This document shows positions 23,080-34,686 of a stretch of DNA of 64,000 nucleotides, piece by piece; within the stretch, counting starts at the first letter, position 1; each line of letters begins with the position of its first letter. Origin of the DNA: Papaver somniferum (lineage: Eukaryota; Streptophyta; Magnoliopsida; Ranunculales; Papaveraceae); contig NC_039358.1 in NCBI RefSeq assembly GCF_003573695.1, forward strand, positions 158,834,920 through 158,898,919, in the 5' to 3' direction. Made by a program: the position numbers and the translations under genes. The notes under the pieces are model-generated. The model worked only from the letters and a program-made list of their open reading frames with translations. It ran no database searches and was not told the DNA's origin.

Positions 23080-24280
23080 TGTGTAATCTGAAGTTACACA
23101 ACCATTTATAATGTGTAGTCTGAAGTTACACATCCTTATTTTTCCAGTGTAAAACCCAAGGCCCTATGTGTAACTTCTGTTTACATAATCACTTGTTCAT
23201 TTGTAACTTCTGATTAAAAATGTGAGTTTGACATTCCAAATGGTTTTTGCAGGCCTCTTACTTGAACGACTACGGAGAATTCAATAGATTTTGGATTCCA
23301 AAGCTTGCGAAGGAGTATGTCAAGTACAAGAACGATGTAGTCAGACTTTTCGCCCCAATGTGCAACAACAACACACACTTCTTACTGCTGGAGTATGACT
23401 TGAGGAGCTCTAATGCTTGGTCCTACATGAACTCGTCAAACGCTAAGGAACTCAAGGGTGAACACATTGTTCAAGCCAAGAAATATGCATTTGCAATTAC
23501 TACAGAACTGAGACTCTTGTGTCCTTATGCTCTTGGGATGAATGAAAATGCCAAGAATCTTCCTTAGCCACCACAAGGTTCATTTGCTGACTGTCTTCCA
23601 TGTGTATGCACTTACATGAAGATAAGGATGAAGAATAAACCACTTGACAAAAAATTAAGCTCAAGTATGATGCTATGGTGGACTGACAAGCTGCACCGCA
23701 TGAGAGGAAGCATGCTATACAAGATTCTTTCAGATCCATCCATAGATGTGTAAATCAGTCATTAGGATTAGAAAAAACTCTATACTCGTAAATATGTTGT
23801 TAGCCACAAGCAGATGTTAGACTTGGAAAATATGTTGTTAGAAACTTTTAAATTTCATCAGTTAATAGATTTTAGCAGTTCTTGGTTTTGAAAATATTTT
23901 TGGATTGAAATTCTTTGAATTAAAAACTTTTATCTTGTTAGAACTTCTACTGCTGTGTGTACAGGTTTCAAAAAGTATGCAACAGTTAAGTAACTACACA
24001 TCTTAACTTGATGCAGAAGGTGTAACCAGAGTTTACATATGCATTTATCATGTGTAACCTAATATTACACATGCATTCACAGCAGTGTAACTTCTGGTTA
24101 CACATCCATATATTTGAGTGTAAACTGAAGTTACACAAGCCATTGATCGGACTTACCCAATAAATCAAAATAAAATAAAGTTACACCAACATTTATCATG
24201 TGTAAGCTAATGTTACACATGCATTCACAGCAGTGTAACTTCTGGTTACACATCCATATTTGAGTGTAAACTGAAGTTAC
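23080..24280. repeat. M2 palindrome clusters in Ulp1 intron 7 and the intergenic spacer
   Basis: Copies at 23080-23215 (intron before the catalytic exon) and 23985-24280 (between the convergent genes, with a direct duplication of about 120 bp near 24028-24130 and 24195-24290). The exon 23253-23753 is clean. The rest of the spacer to 24531 is AT-rich and shows nothing else. Confidence 0.85.
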
Positions 24281-24531
24281 ACAAGCATTTTGACCACTGA
24301 TCAGACGTACATAAATAAATCAAAAATAGTGTAAAATGCATTTCAACTGTGAACTGACAAAATATAAAATCTGAATAAAAGATCCTTGCACATAATCAAC
24401 GTTGCAGAAAAATAAAAACGTTTGGTCCGTGAGAACCGAAATGAAGAAAACTAAAAAACATATAATCCAAGACAAATAAGAATCTACACATCAAATCATT
24501 ACTTGCAGAAATGAACTTTGGTAGGCTAAAT

Positions 24532-27352
24532 CTAGTGGGGTGTGAACTTCCGAGGAATCCTGCAACCTGCCTTATTGTGACCTGTTTCCTTGCAATTGCT
24601 GCAACGAACTTTCCTCTTCACCTTCTTCTCACCTTTACTTATAATCTTTTTCCATGGTGGTCTACCTGGTTGCTTCTTCACGGTAGGCGGGTTGACAGTG
24701 TCGTCTGGATGATATTCAACAGGCCTGTTGTAGTTGGGAATCGGCTGGATGACATGCATATAAGTCTTCCTAAAATAGTCGCTTGTAAAATACGGTGAAA
24801 TGAAATCAATATAATCACGTTTAATCTTGCGTATGGATTAAAGAGCATGAGCACAAGGAAAACCCTATACGCGCCACCTGGAAGAAAACAAAAATAATCA
24901 AAAAATCAGTGAGTTGCACATACAAATCATAAAACACTCAAAATTAGCTAGTTACAGGTGCATATACAGGATGTGTATCTATAAGTTACACTTGCAAAAT
25001 AGATGTGTAACTACTATTTAGACATGCATATATCTAATATAACTGGAAGATACACATTCTAAAAAAAATGAACATACAGAGAGAAGAAAAAGCATAAGAA
25101 ACCAAACCTTTGACAGGTGCAAGTCTGGTGTTCGAGGTCCACCATGTGAGACCTTTCGCTAAAAACTTCAAACACGGTAGGACTAGCAACCAATACTTCC
25201 CAAGCCAAACCTTCATCTTGAAGAGCCACAAGCTTTTCTTCATACTCAGGGGTTAATGGAGTCATCATATTAACACCAATTTCACGACGCTCCGCCATCA
25301 AACACATTATTTTCCTCCTAATCTGAAAAGCAGAAAAAAAACTCATGAATACATAAAGTGACAAACACATGAAATAAAAAGACAACAAAACAGCAAAACA
25401 CACACACACTCAATTAAACTGATCAAGAAGAGCAGATGCAGGCATCTTCTTGTGAACCAGAACCCAGCTATTGACTGATTCTGCTAGAGTACTAGATGTT
25501 CGTCCATACCGACAACCTTTGAAATAGGCATTCACATATGCTTCAGGTGGGATTGTCTCGATGTAATCATCCACCCAATCGCAGTTCAAGTCTCTAATCT
25601 TCTGTATGGCTTTCGCATAGTTTTCAGGTGAGAGTGCGTATGTCGCCTTTCGGAAATGGTCCATCACAAGCGAGTACCTAGGATCTGTTGCAGTGATGGG
25701 TATATTTTTCGTCAAATGATAGTAGCAGAAGCTGTGGAACCCATCTGGATAAATAAGTGGAACACCCTGCAAGAGTCCTTCATGGCGATCCGAAAGGAAG
25801 GTGATTGGCCTCCCATCACCAACAACTTCAGTCAAATTCCTTAAAAACCACTCCCAGTTGTTGATCGTCTCAAAATCGACTAGTGCAAAATCAAGGGGGG
25901 AAAATCCTACAAATTTTTTTTTGCAGAATCGAAAGAATAATAAGTTTCACACAAACAGAAAACAATGTGTAAATACAAGTTACACATGCTAAAACAAATA
26001 TGTAACTTAAGGTTACAAATGCTATTTTCTTAGTTACACACTGAGTAAAGTAATGTGTAACTGAGAGTTACACTCAGTTATTTGTCAACTGAAGTTTTTC
26101 AAAAAAAAAAACATAAAAAAACATACCTTTACCACCATTGATCCCAGTAGCTGCCATCAAGCAACCTTTGAATGTACCAGTAAGGAAAGTAGTATCCAAG
26201 TATACCATTGGACGACAATACCGGTACCCCTTGATGCATGCAACAAATGCGATGAAAATCCGTTGGAACTGTTTATTTTCACGTTCAAACTTTATCACAC
26301 TACCAGGGTTGGTTTCCCTTATAGCATCAATATACCATACCAAGTGCGAGTAGGACTTGACATCGTCGCCATAAATCGTCTCATAAACCTTTTCCCTAGC
26401 ATTATATGCTTGATAGTACTCTATGTTAATCCCATAGTTGGTCTGGAAATCAACAGCAATTTGCTTGGGCTTCTTGTGAGGATTTTTGCTAACTTCTTCC
26501 TCAATCAAACTAGACAGAAGCTGGTGGAGTAAGTTTGGTTCAAGTTGCGCCCACCAGCACCACAAATTTGCTCAAGGTTATAAGACCTGACCTAAAGAGG
26601 TTCATATAAAATATAAACAATTCAACCAAAACACAATATGGTGCAAAAAACATCATGTGTAAACCAAAGTTACACATACTGTAACAAAACATAACATATA
26701 CTAAGCATTAGATGACAGAACACGGAAACCCTACCTGAAACATTTCGTTCCTTTCATTGATAGAAGCTGCATGGAATTTCCAGCCGCATTTTTCATCTGC
26801 ACACTTAACCGTGAACCTAGAACGCTCATTGTGAGTTACAATCATTTGGAAACCAGTGCGAAGACGATACTTGGTGAAAGCAACGCTGACTTGCGTAACT
26901 CCTTCAACAAACACATGACCAATTTCACCAAGAACCTTGGGCCAACCATCCGATAACAAAGGTTTCGCAGGCTTGCTTTTATCTTCCAAATACATTGCAA
27001 CAGTAAGATTTTTTCTGGACGAAGACGTACTACTAGACCCATTAGAAATAGAAGAATCTGCCCTAGAGCTGGAGGAAGAGGCCACACGAGGAACATTTTG
27101 CAAGAAAATATCAACACTGGTCTTCAGTTTACTATTTGTGATGGATATAAGAGCTTGCAACGAAAAATCACAGTCAAGCGGAAAATCTTTCCCACTTTCT
27201 CGGAAGAAGAAAGTAATACCAAGTGGAGTAAACTGCTTTCATTCCCTGCAAACTTGTTCCTTAAACTCTTCAAGTTTGATATCAGTATTAACACGCATGA
27301 TAATAAAATCTGAAGAGTAGCGAACAACACAAATGCAACTAACAGGATCCAT
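24532..27352 (-). pseudogene. MURA/MuDR-type transposase gene of M2
   Basis: Exons 27352-26735, 26591-26127, 25906-about 25418, 25322-25108 and 24877-24532. Order of domains: N-terminal domain; MuDR DNA-binding domain (RFTVKCADEKCGWKFHA, VRSYNLEQICG); DDE-type core with YLDTTFLTGTFKGC (first Asp), FLSDRHEGLL (second Asp), CYYHL and TLAESVNSW (Glu); SWIM finger split by an intron (TCTCQ...GFPCAHA); CCHC knuckle CSNCKETGHNKAGC. Lesions: TGA for an expected Trp at 27239-27241, a frameshift at 26520-26562, TAG at 24865-24867, TAA at 24838-24840, and no clear donor after LLDQ near 25418. It would have cut and moved the element; this copy cannot. Confidence 0.9.
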
Positions 27353-27770
27353 GACAACCTGAAAAATATAAAACACAAAATAACAATATCAAAATTTTAA
27401 AACGAACGCAATTCACTCGGGGGCGTTGCCCCCTCGTGAGAAGTATATTCTATGCGACAAGCTAAATATGAGTAAAAGATACAGATGATACAACTATTTA
27501 CACATAAAACTGTTACAGGACATATATATGTAACTTCAACTTACACATGCTTAAAATATATGTGTAAACTAAAATTACACATGCTACAACTAAAAAACAT
27601 CTGCTTCTTCCTCACACATGCTTAAAATACAAACAAGATATATATGTGTAAACTAAAATTATACATGCTGCAACTAAAAAACATCCGCACCTTTCTTACA
27701 CATGCTTAAAAATATAACATGATATATATGTGTAACCTAAAGTTACACATACTGTAACAAAAAAGCAACA
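24965..27770. repeat. M2 palindrome clusters in transposase introns and leader
   Basis: Copies of the TGTGTAACT/AGTTACACA palindrome at 24970-25060, 25975-26085 and 26655-26690 (introns) and 27490-27770 (upstream of the ATG at 27352). The coding exons lack them. Many copies here are worn to half-sites. Confidence 0.85.
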
Positions 27771-28589
27771 TGTCTAACAAATCAAATTGAAGTTGTTCTA
27801 CTGAAACAAAATTGTTTCTTCATACTCCTCTCAGTATCAACAAAAATTAACAGATCGGACATGCAAGAAGAACAAATAATTCAAAAAAAAATTTGAAAAC
27901 AGATCTGAAATCAAAAACAAAATAAAATTCTTACCTAGATTGATTGTTTTCTTACTTCTGAAACAATGTTCTTACTATTCCTCTTCTCGGTATCAACCAA
28001 ACCTGTGTAAGCATCAACAAAAACATACTCAGTATCAAAACCAAATAAAAAAAGTGAAAAAACTAGATCGCAATTCCCTTGTAACAATCAAAATAAATTG
28101 AATTGAAAACTAGATCGAAATCACAATTCGTACCTACGTTGATTTCTCTATTCCAAACTGTCTTCTTCTTCTTCTCAGACTCAATAAAATCGAAACAAAA
28201 TAAAAATCCAAAAATCAGTAGAAGATATAAATCAAACAATCAATCAGAAAAAGTAATGAATCAAACCTATTCGATACAAACAGAAGATAAAATTGATACA
28301 AACCTATTTGTTGTTCTTCAATGCATCGTCTCAAACTCGTCAGATCTGAAATCCACTGAATAACATCAATAAATTGAGAAAAAGAAACAATGAATCCTTG
28401 TTCTTCGTCTCCTCTTCAACACAACAATAGATTAACGAACTCTTGTTCTTCAATGCAATAATTTCGTGTGAAGAAAAAACCTAATTCTGTTTCTGAAGAA
28501 AAAATCAACGAGAGCAGAGAGAATAGAGAGCTGAAAAGTAATTTGGTTTGATTTTCTGTTTCTGTTACCGTATAAAACAACTTTAAATA
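27353..28589. other. M2 transposase upstream region
   Basis: AT-rich leader and promoter side of the minus-strand transposase gene, with the palindrome cluster at 27490-27770 and exon-like CT-rich stretches near 27930-28500 that probably form 5' untranslated exons. No further protein domain is seen. Confidence 0.4.
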
Positions 28590-28805
28590 CTGGAGGGTAA
28601 TTATGGTATTTTCACTTTTATTAAAAATCCTGATGACGTCAGCAATCCGGGAAAATTCAAAACCAGGCCCCAAAAAAAAAGTTCTGGGCCTAGAAATATC
28701 TAAAATGGAAAGTGTGGAGTTGATGGTGGAGGATCCATTTAGTGGGGTTTGTATATGTTGAACCCATATAGTAGGGGGTTCTAGTATTTTTCACATACGT
28801 AAGCG
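28590..28805 (-). repeat. M2 right terminal inverted repeat and target duplication
   Basis: The complement begins GTGAAAAATACTAG at 28794 and carries blocks matching the left repeat, including GAAAATACCATAATTACC near 28610. ATACGTAAGCG (28795-28805) is the right copy of the target duplication. Confidence 0.65.
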
Positions 28806-29372
28806 TGATATACCTTGAATACACGTAGCATAATTGTGATTATTGCTTGTAGTGATACATCCTAGTAGTCACATGTGAGTCATAACCTTTGTTAAATCGG
28901 ATTAGTGCTTTTACACGTTCGATTGCTTTGATTGGCCTGATTTCATAAAACTTAATGCATCTAGGGAATTAAACTTGATTAGTGCTTTTACACGTTAGGT
29001 TGTTCTCTTAGGTAGAATTCATATTCGCATCTTTTAATGTGTTTGTTGATGATAAGAGGAAATTAGCGGGATACTCTTGAGATCAAGGTATCCTAGGACT
29101 TTTGATAAAAGTTGAGATTAAAATATCAATTCTAGTTATTATGTGGAAAACATGTTTGTGATTGAAGACGAAATCCTAACCAAAATTCTCATCTTATTGA
29201 TTTGCTTGTTTATTTCATTAGTTGCTTTTAGTTTATTCTCCTTTACATTAAAAAACAGAAATCCCCCCTGTTTGTATAGGAAACCCTCTTTGTGGGAACG
29301 ATGCTTTCTTATCCTTGCAATATTATTTATTTTGAATTGTGAGAAAGTGTAATTTATTTTTGACGCATATCA
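28806..29372 (+). repeat. LTR-A of element C, 3' segment
   Basis: Continues LTR-A after M2 and matches LTR-B 34710-35290, including the TGTGGGAACGAT...CTT(A/T)CCCTTGC block typical of plant LTR 3' ends and TTTATTTTTGACGCATA. It stops short of the terminal ACGACAACGATCA seen in LTR-B. Confidence 0.75.
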
Positions 29373-31724
29373 TTATATGAGACGAGGGAAATGATGACTG
29401 CACCGTGAATTGGATCTGATGTCGTGAAGAAGATGGGTTCGATGGCTGATTTTAATGAAGGGATTGGAGAATTTCTGAAGCTGAGATGTATCAGGGAAGG
29501 TGGTTGATTTAGGGTTTGATTCAAATCCGAATCTATGTTGCAACTAATGATGCTCAAGCGGGTTTGATGGTCGATTGGAGAAGATGGGTTTGTTATAATT
29601 TACGAGGAACTCTGATTCAAAGAAACAGGAAAGATGAAATTCAAGATTTGATGTTGGTTGATCTGTAAAGAGCTGTGATGAATTTCAAGGGTTTCTGTTG
29701 CTATGTATAAATGATGTTGTTGGGTTTGTGGAAGATGTTGGTGTTGTGTAATCAGGGAGAAGAATAAGGGAGGTAAAGGCTTGAGGGACTGAAGCTGTGA
29801 TGTTGGTTGTGGTTGTGCAACTGAAGTTACAGGAGCAACAAAGTGTTGGTGGTGGCTGTGCACAGGAAGATCGAACTGAATCTGGTCATGTAACTGAAGC
29901 AGATATACCGGAAGTTGCAGGGAAGAAATGTTGATTCTGGTGGTACAAGTTGATACTGCATTTGGGAGACAATGTTGCTGCTGCTTCTGCCATTTTGAGC
30001 TGGAGTTGAAAGTGCTGGGTAGGAGTTGTCTCTGTTGTTTTCGATTGAGCAGACGGGTTCAAGATGTTACCGAAGCTGAAATTGCTGAAGTAAGAACTTG
30101 TGGAGTTGCTGAGATGGGAAGTAATGCAAGAGCTAGGTTAAATGTTAGTTGAGATGAGAATGGTGGTCTGAAGAAGTTTCAGATGCCAATGGAGACAGTT
30201 GTGGTGCTCAAGTTTGTGGAGATTTGGTTGTTTAGCTGCTGCTGTTGATTTGAGAGTGTGAACAGGAAACTGCAGGGAAATGGCATTTGCAGGAGTTTGA
30301 GGAGCAGAAAAGCAGAATTGGAGCAGTAAGGTGTTGTGTTTGGTATACATGGAGCTGGTGTTGTTGTTGCACCTAGAAGACTGAGAAGTTTGTGCAGTTA
30401 ACAAAGAAGCTGAGATGCTGTTGCGATTGTTTGTGCAGGGTATGAGCTCAGGTTGTGGTATGAATCAATAGTTGAGAGAATGGGGTTAGAAGTGATGAGA
30501 TAAGAAGATTGAGAAGAGATGATTTGATGCTTAATGAATGCTTAGGAGGTTTGAAGTTCAGTGTGCAGGTGGTGTTAGCTCAAGTGCAGGGAGTGATATT
30601 GCAGGTGAATGGAGAAGTTGGTCGATTTGCTGGTGCGGGTACTGAATGAAGCTGATGTTGCAGTTGTAGTCAGTGCTGATGGTGTTTCTGAGACAATAAA
30701 GAATACCTGAAATGGGTGTGATAGCTGCTACTGTGTGGTGGTATTGAGACTGGTAGAAATGGAGAACAACAGCTGCAAGCAATGGAGTTGAAATGGCAGG
30801 CAATAATGGTTTGCAGTGTGGGTCTGTGTTGCTGTGGTGTTGATTAGGAGCTACAAGGCTGGAAGGAATGGAATTGTATGTTACTGCTGCCGATGCTGTT
30901 GATTACAGGGGTATGGAGTTGAGTTGTGATTTTGGTATGAGGCAGTGATGGCTAAGAATGGTTTGAAGCTGCAGTCTGGCGATGCTGCTGCTTCACAGCT
31001 GAAATGGTGAGTTAAGCTGAGATTGCAGGTAGCTTGAAGCAGTAATGAAATGGTGTTTGCGAGTCTTGGAAATAGGTTTGAGGTTTGCTGAAATGATGAA
31101 AAGAAGATATTTGTTTGGGTGATGTTCTCTACCAAGATTGGGTCTGAAATTGATATAGAAGAAAACAGAGGCAAGCTGGGATGAATGTGTTTGCAAATGG
31201 CCAGGTGGGTGAATATTATGTACAGGGAGGAAGAGTTGGTATTGCGGTGGCCTGGAGATGTGGTTGAAGGCTAGAATAGGCTGTCAGTTCCCAAGAACTG
31301 ACATGCCAAATATCTAATGGGCTTATGGGCTTGGTTAGAGGCCAGAGTTGTAGCTGCAAGTATGGGCTGGACAGATTTGGCCGACACTTAGAAGTCGTGA
31401 AGGCAGAAAAAGGATATAAAGAAGGGTCTCCTGTTCTATCATCTATCTTTTAATCTTTTATCTTTGCTACTACTTTTATCCTAGGGTTTTGAACATGATA
31501 GCCTTATTTTTTTCTTCTTGTTTATGAACTCCATGGATATAATTAGATAACTCTATTTTGGTTAAGGAATAAGTTGGAGTCCCAATCATGATATTTATGC
31601 AATGAATTAGTTTTGTCTCCATATTTTATTGCTTATGATTCACTTTTAATATTGTTATATGATTTGAATGCATGTTTAGTCGAGTCGCGAATCGATTAAA
31701 TTAGTTTTCATCTCTATTGCTAGA
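29373..31724 (+). repeat. LTR-B of element C, 5' segment
   Basis: Homologous to LTR-A from GAGACGAGGG (29380 against 15150). About the first 400 bp of the LTR are missing, and no internal region separates it from LTR-A. A TATA box is at 31415-31421. The open frames at 29600-29863 and 29928-30152 match those in LTR-A and are not genes. Confidence 0.8.
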
Positions 31725-34681
31725 TGATAGGCTTTCGGGATTGCCTATATGTGATAACCGCAACCGCACGGTGTCTAACTAGTAGACAAAGGCAAGTACG
31801 GGTCGTTCCCACGAGGAGCGGTGGAAATATTTAACTAATATTCTCAATTAACAAACCAGAAATAATGTTTTTAGGAGTTTTAGAATGAGAAATGTAAAAA
31901 ATAATAAAATTAAATCAACGGGAAAAATGATAACCAGGGTTTATAGTATCCACCACTATTTCTATTCAGTTACTGAAATGAAACATAATTACGAATATGT
32001 GTTTATTGTTCGTTCTATTGACATCACATGTTATATTATTAGAATCGCAAATATCACTGGTATACCCTAAGCATGACATATCAAAAGACTAAATCCAAGC
32101 ATGAACCATCAAATTGCATCAGCGAGAAAGTTATACGAAACTAAATATAGGTTCATAAATTCTACATGGCTTTTCTAAGCATAACCCATCAAAGTTTTTA
32201 ACGAAGCATGGATCATCAAATAATAAGACACACATATTTGTAAAACTAATTCATTAAGCACATAGATTTTTAAAACCGGTGAAGCAACAACTAATTTTCA
32301 ATCAATCAATAAATAATATTCAAGAATTAATTTATTCAAATCATAACGGTCTATTGCTATATAACCAAATCAAAGTAGCCTAATACCCCAAGTGGTTTCA
32401 ATCCATAAATCCTAGTTACAATAATCTAGCAAGACATGGCTTTCTCAAAAGCCATAAACATATTAAGAGAATCACAAACAAATCAAATCGGAATGGAAAC
32501 AACGAAACTTCAAACCGTAGCCGCGCCTCCCTTTGTTCTTTGCTCCACTCTGTAGCTGCGGCTCTCTGGCCGATCCTCCCTTTCTTTCCTACTCGGTGTT
32601 CCTTATGTCTCATTGTTGAGAGAAAACATGACCTAGCAAATATTTGCAGGGCCCGGTTCAATACCACCAAAACTGGTTTCTGAATCCAGACCCATTCAAA
32701 GTCATACCACCAGCTGCATTTTCTTCTCGGCCACAGCTGCTTCCTTCGATAACTGCAACAGCTCGACCAAGTTCAGTTCTATCCAAAAGACTGGCATCTT
32801 TACTTCTTCGCAATTTCTTTTCTCCATTTACGTCTCAGCTTCCGAGTTCATCTCCAGAGTACTCCATCTAAGCAACTGCTCATTTCCTTTCACCACTGGT
32901 TCTTGTTAAACCAGACCCAAGCACCGTTCTTTTCTCCCTTGCATTCAGTTCACGTTCAACTCTCGACTAGCTTGGACTGAGACTAAATTCAGTTTTCGGA
33001 ATCAACAGACCACCCATGGGAGCGACTTATCCATCTCAAGCTTGGCCACGTCAAAAACTCGCATCTAAGAACCTTCTTCCACTAAATGCAACCAACTATA
33101 ACACCACTTCCTGTTCCGATACAACATCTTTTCGAACCAACCAAACTGAGCCAGCCGTCGACCATCATCAATCACTGCCTTCCTTCCCTGGGTTCCCTCG
33201 CTTGAATCAATAGTCAGCTCCATCCTTGAATCAGAAACACCATATGAATCTCGAGTCAGCAGTGGACCCTCAGCAGAACACAACATCACCGTCTTCACTT
33301 CGTATTCTCTGCTGTACGTCTAGCTTCAGCTCCTTCGCAGACACAAACGTCAGTACTTGCCATCTAATCTCAGGCCTTAAAACACCTCCAATTCATATCC
33401 GACCCTAGCAAACCGTAGCAAACCCCGACTGAGATCACTAACTGCCAAGCATACAGACATCTCCACTTCTTACAGTCATTCCAACCCAGCTCCCAGCCAA
33501 AAAGTTCTCAAGAACAGCTATCATTGCTTCGCTCATAGACGATAGGATCTACGAATTCAACCACCACCGCAATCATTTCCCATTACCGGCAAAATCTCGT
33601 CACCAGAAGCAGCAACAACTCGTCGATCCAACATATAACTCCCAAGTAGTTTTCCCTTGATTATTAACCCCAATGATCGAATCAATTTCACCCAACTCTC
33701 GGACCTTGTTCACTGCCAATTCTAAGTAACGGCCTGTAAGCAGCTTCATTCACTGCATCGGCGACATCAGTCCATACGAAACCATCCAAAATATCTCTCC
33801 CTAACTCCATTGATCGCAGAAATTACATCGACTAATCTCTGTCCATATGAGTTTTCTCGACTTGCAGGTAGAGCACAACACCAGCAGCAACTTAGCCTTC
33901 TCGTACACAAACCAAACCATGGCAGTTGATTACCAGTTTCACCACCTTAGTTTTCTCGCTTTCGAAAGTATCTCTTCTTGTTATGTATCCCAGCTGAGCA
34001 TCACATCCAAACTAAATGGATGGCAACAGCCCCGTAACAAGCTAGCCAACATATCCATCTCAAAACCCATCCAACCATCGTTAGCCCACTGGCTTAATTA
34101 GCATTCGACACTCATCTCAGTCACATCCAACTCTCCATTGCTTGACTTTCCAACCACCGGCTTTAACATTGTTGTTGCAGTAACCAACATCTCATATATG
34201 CACCTGTGTTGTGTCATGAGTCACCCAGAACACCACCTTATTTCCGTTCCACCAAGATTACTGATAAGAGTATAAGAAGCATCTCGAGACTCTCTTCTGT
34301 TTTATAAGAAATGAGATGTGGAGAATACTTATGGACACGTCCCTCTCCCTCTTAGCCGATTAGTGGGATTCACATGCTTCAATAAACAAAGCAATTCTTT
34401 GTTTTCATTTGTATTATTTGTATTACTCCCTGGCAGTGAATGTGAAATGTAGCCATGCAGGTGGTCGAATATTAATTTCCACTGTCTTTGGTGCTGTGAG
34501 CGGGAGAATAAGAGCCTTTTAGTCCCAAACACCATATTAGCTTCATTTAGCCATTTATTTTCTGGATGATCGGAATTGTTTGTACTTTCTACAAAAGCAA
34601 TAAAATAGTATCATTAGCCAAAATATCGAGTCCTAACTAATATAAATATGGGTATAAAATGTAGCACATACGTGCTTATCA
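31725..34681 (-). mobile_element. Solo LTR S (Athila/Tat-like), TSD CTAGA
   Basis: Starts TGATAGGC and ends TTATCA, flanked by CTAGA at 31720-31724 and 34682-34686. LTR-A has the uninterrupted site near 17540. On the minus strand it ends with the arrangement common to Athila/Tat LTRs: CGTTCCCACGAGG complement, CACCGTGCGGTTGCGG, then GCCTATCA. It is 2957 bp long with no internal region, so it is a solo LTR. Frames at 32416-33408 show no domain. Confidence 0.8.
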
Positions 34682-34686
34682 CTAGA

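Larger units (their letters stand above)
18445..23753 (+). pseudogene. Ulp1-like SUMO protease gene of M2 (KI-MULE type)
   Basis: Exons 18445-18493, 19214-19947, about 20041-20181, 20537-21023, 21341-21928, 22263-about 22674, 22775-22970 and 23253-23753 join in frame at most GT/AG sites, starting MVRGRSNTVE. Exon 2 resembles the DUF1985-type domain of plant transposon Ulp1 proteins; exons 4-6 are acidic and low-complexity (TEHEEE runs). The last two exons form the C48 peptidase: ESEFIDFYIRRL; the His in NTHFLLLEYDL; the partner Asp; and Gln and Cys in QGSFADC (Cys codon 23592-23594). In-frame stops at 19273 (TGA), 22355 (TAA) and 23565 (TAG, nine codons before the Cys codon) disable it. The family cleaves SUMO or ubiquitin-like substrates; its role in transposition is unknown. 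Confidence 0.85.
17566..28794. mobile_element. M2, Mutator-like element with Ulp1 and transposase genes
   Basis: An 11.2-kb element bounded by an 8-11 bp target duplication, the size typical of MULEs. Its ends are GGAAAATTAGGC and, on the complement of the right side, GTGAAAAATACTAG. It carries two convergent genes: a Ulp1-like cysteine protease gene (plus, 18445-23753) and a MURA-type transposase gene (minus, 24532-27352). Ulp1-bearing MULEs are known as the Kaonashi (KI) group; I infer membership from gene content. Both genes have several premature stops, so this copy is not autonomous. Confidence 0.85.

Noticed and set aside
32416..33408. Cluster of short frames in the solo LTR
   Set aside because: No domain, no splice pattern and opposite orientations. 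The whole segment is explained as one solo LTR with matching target duplications.
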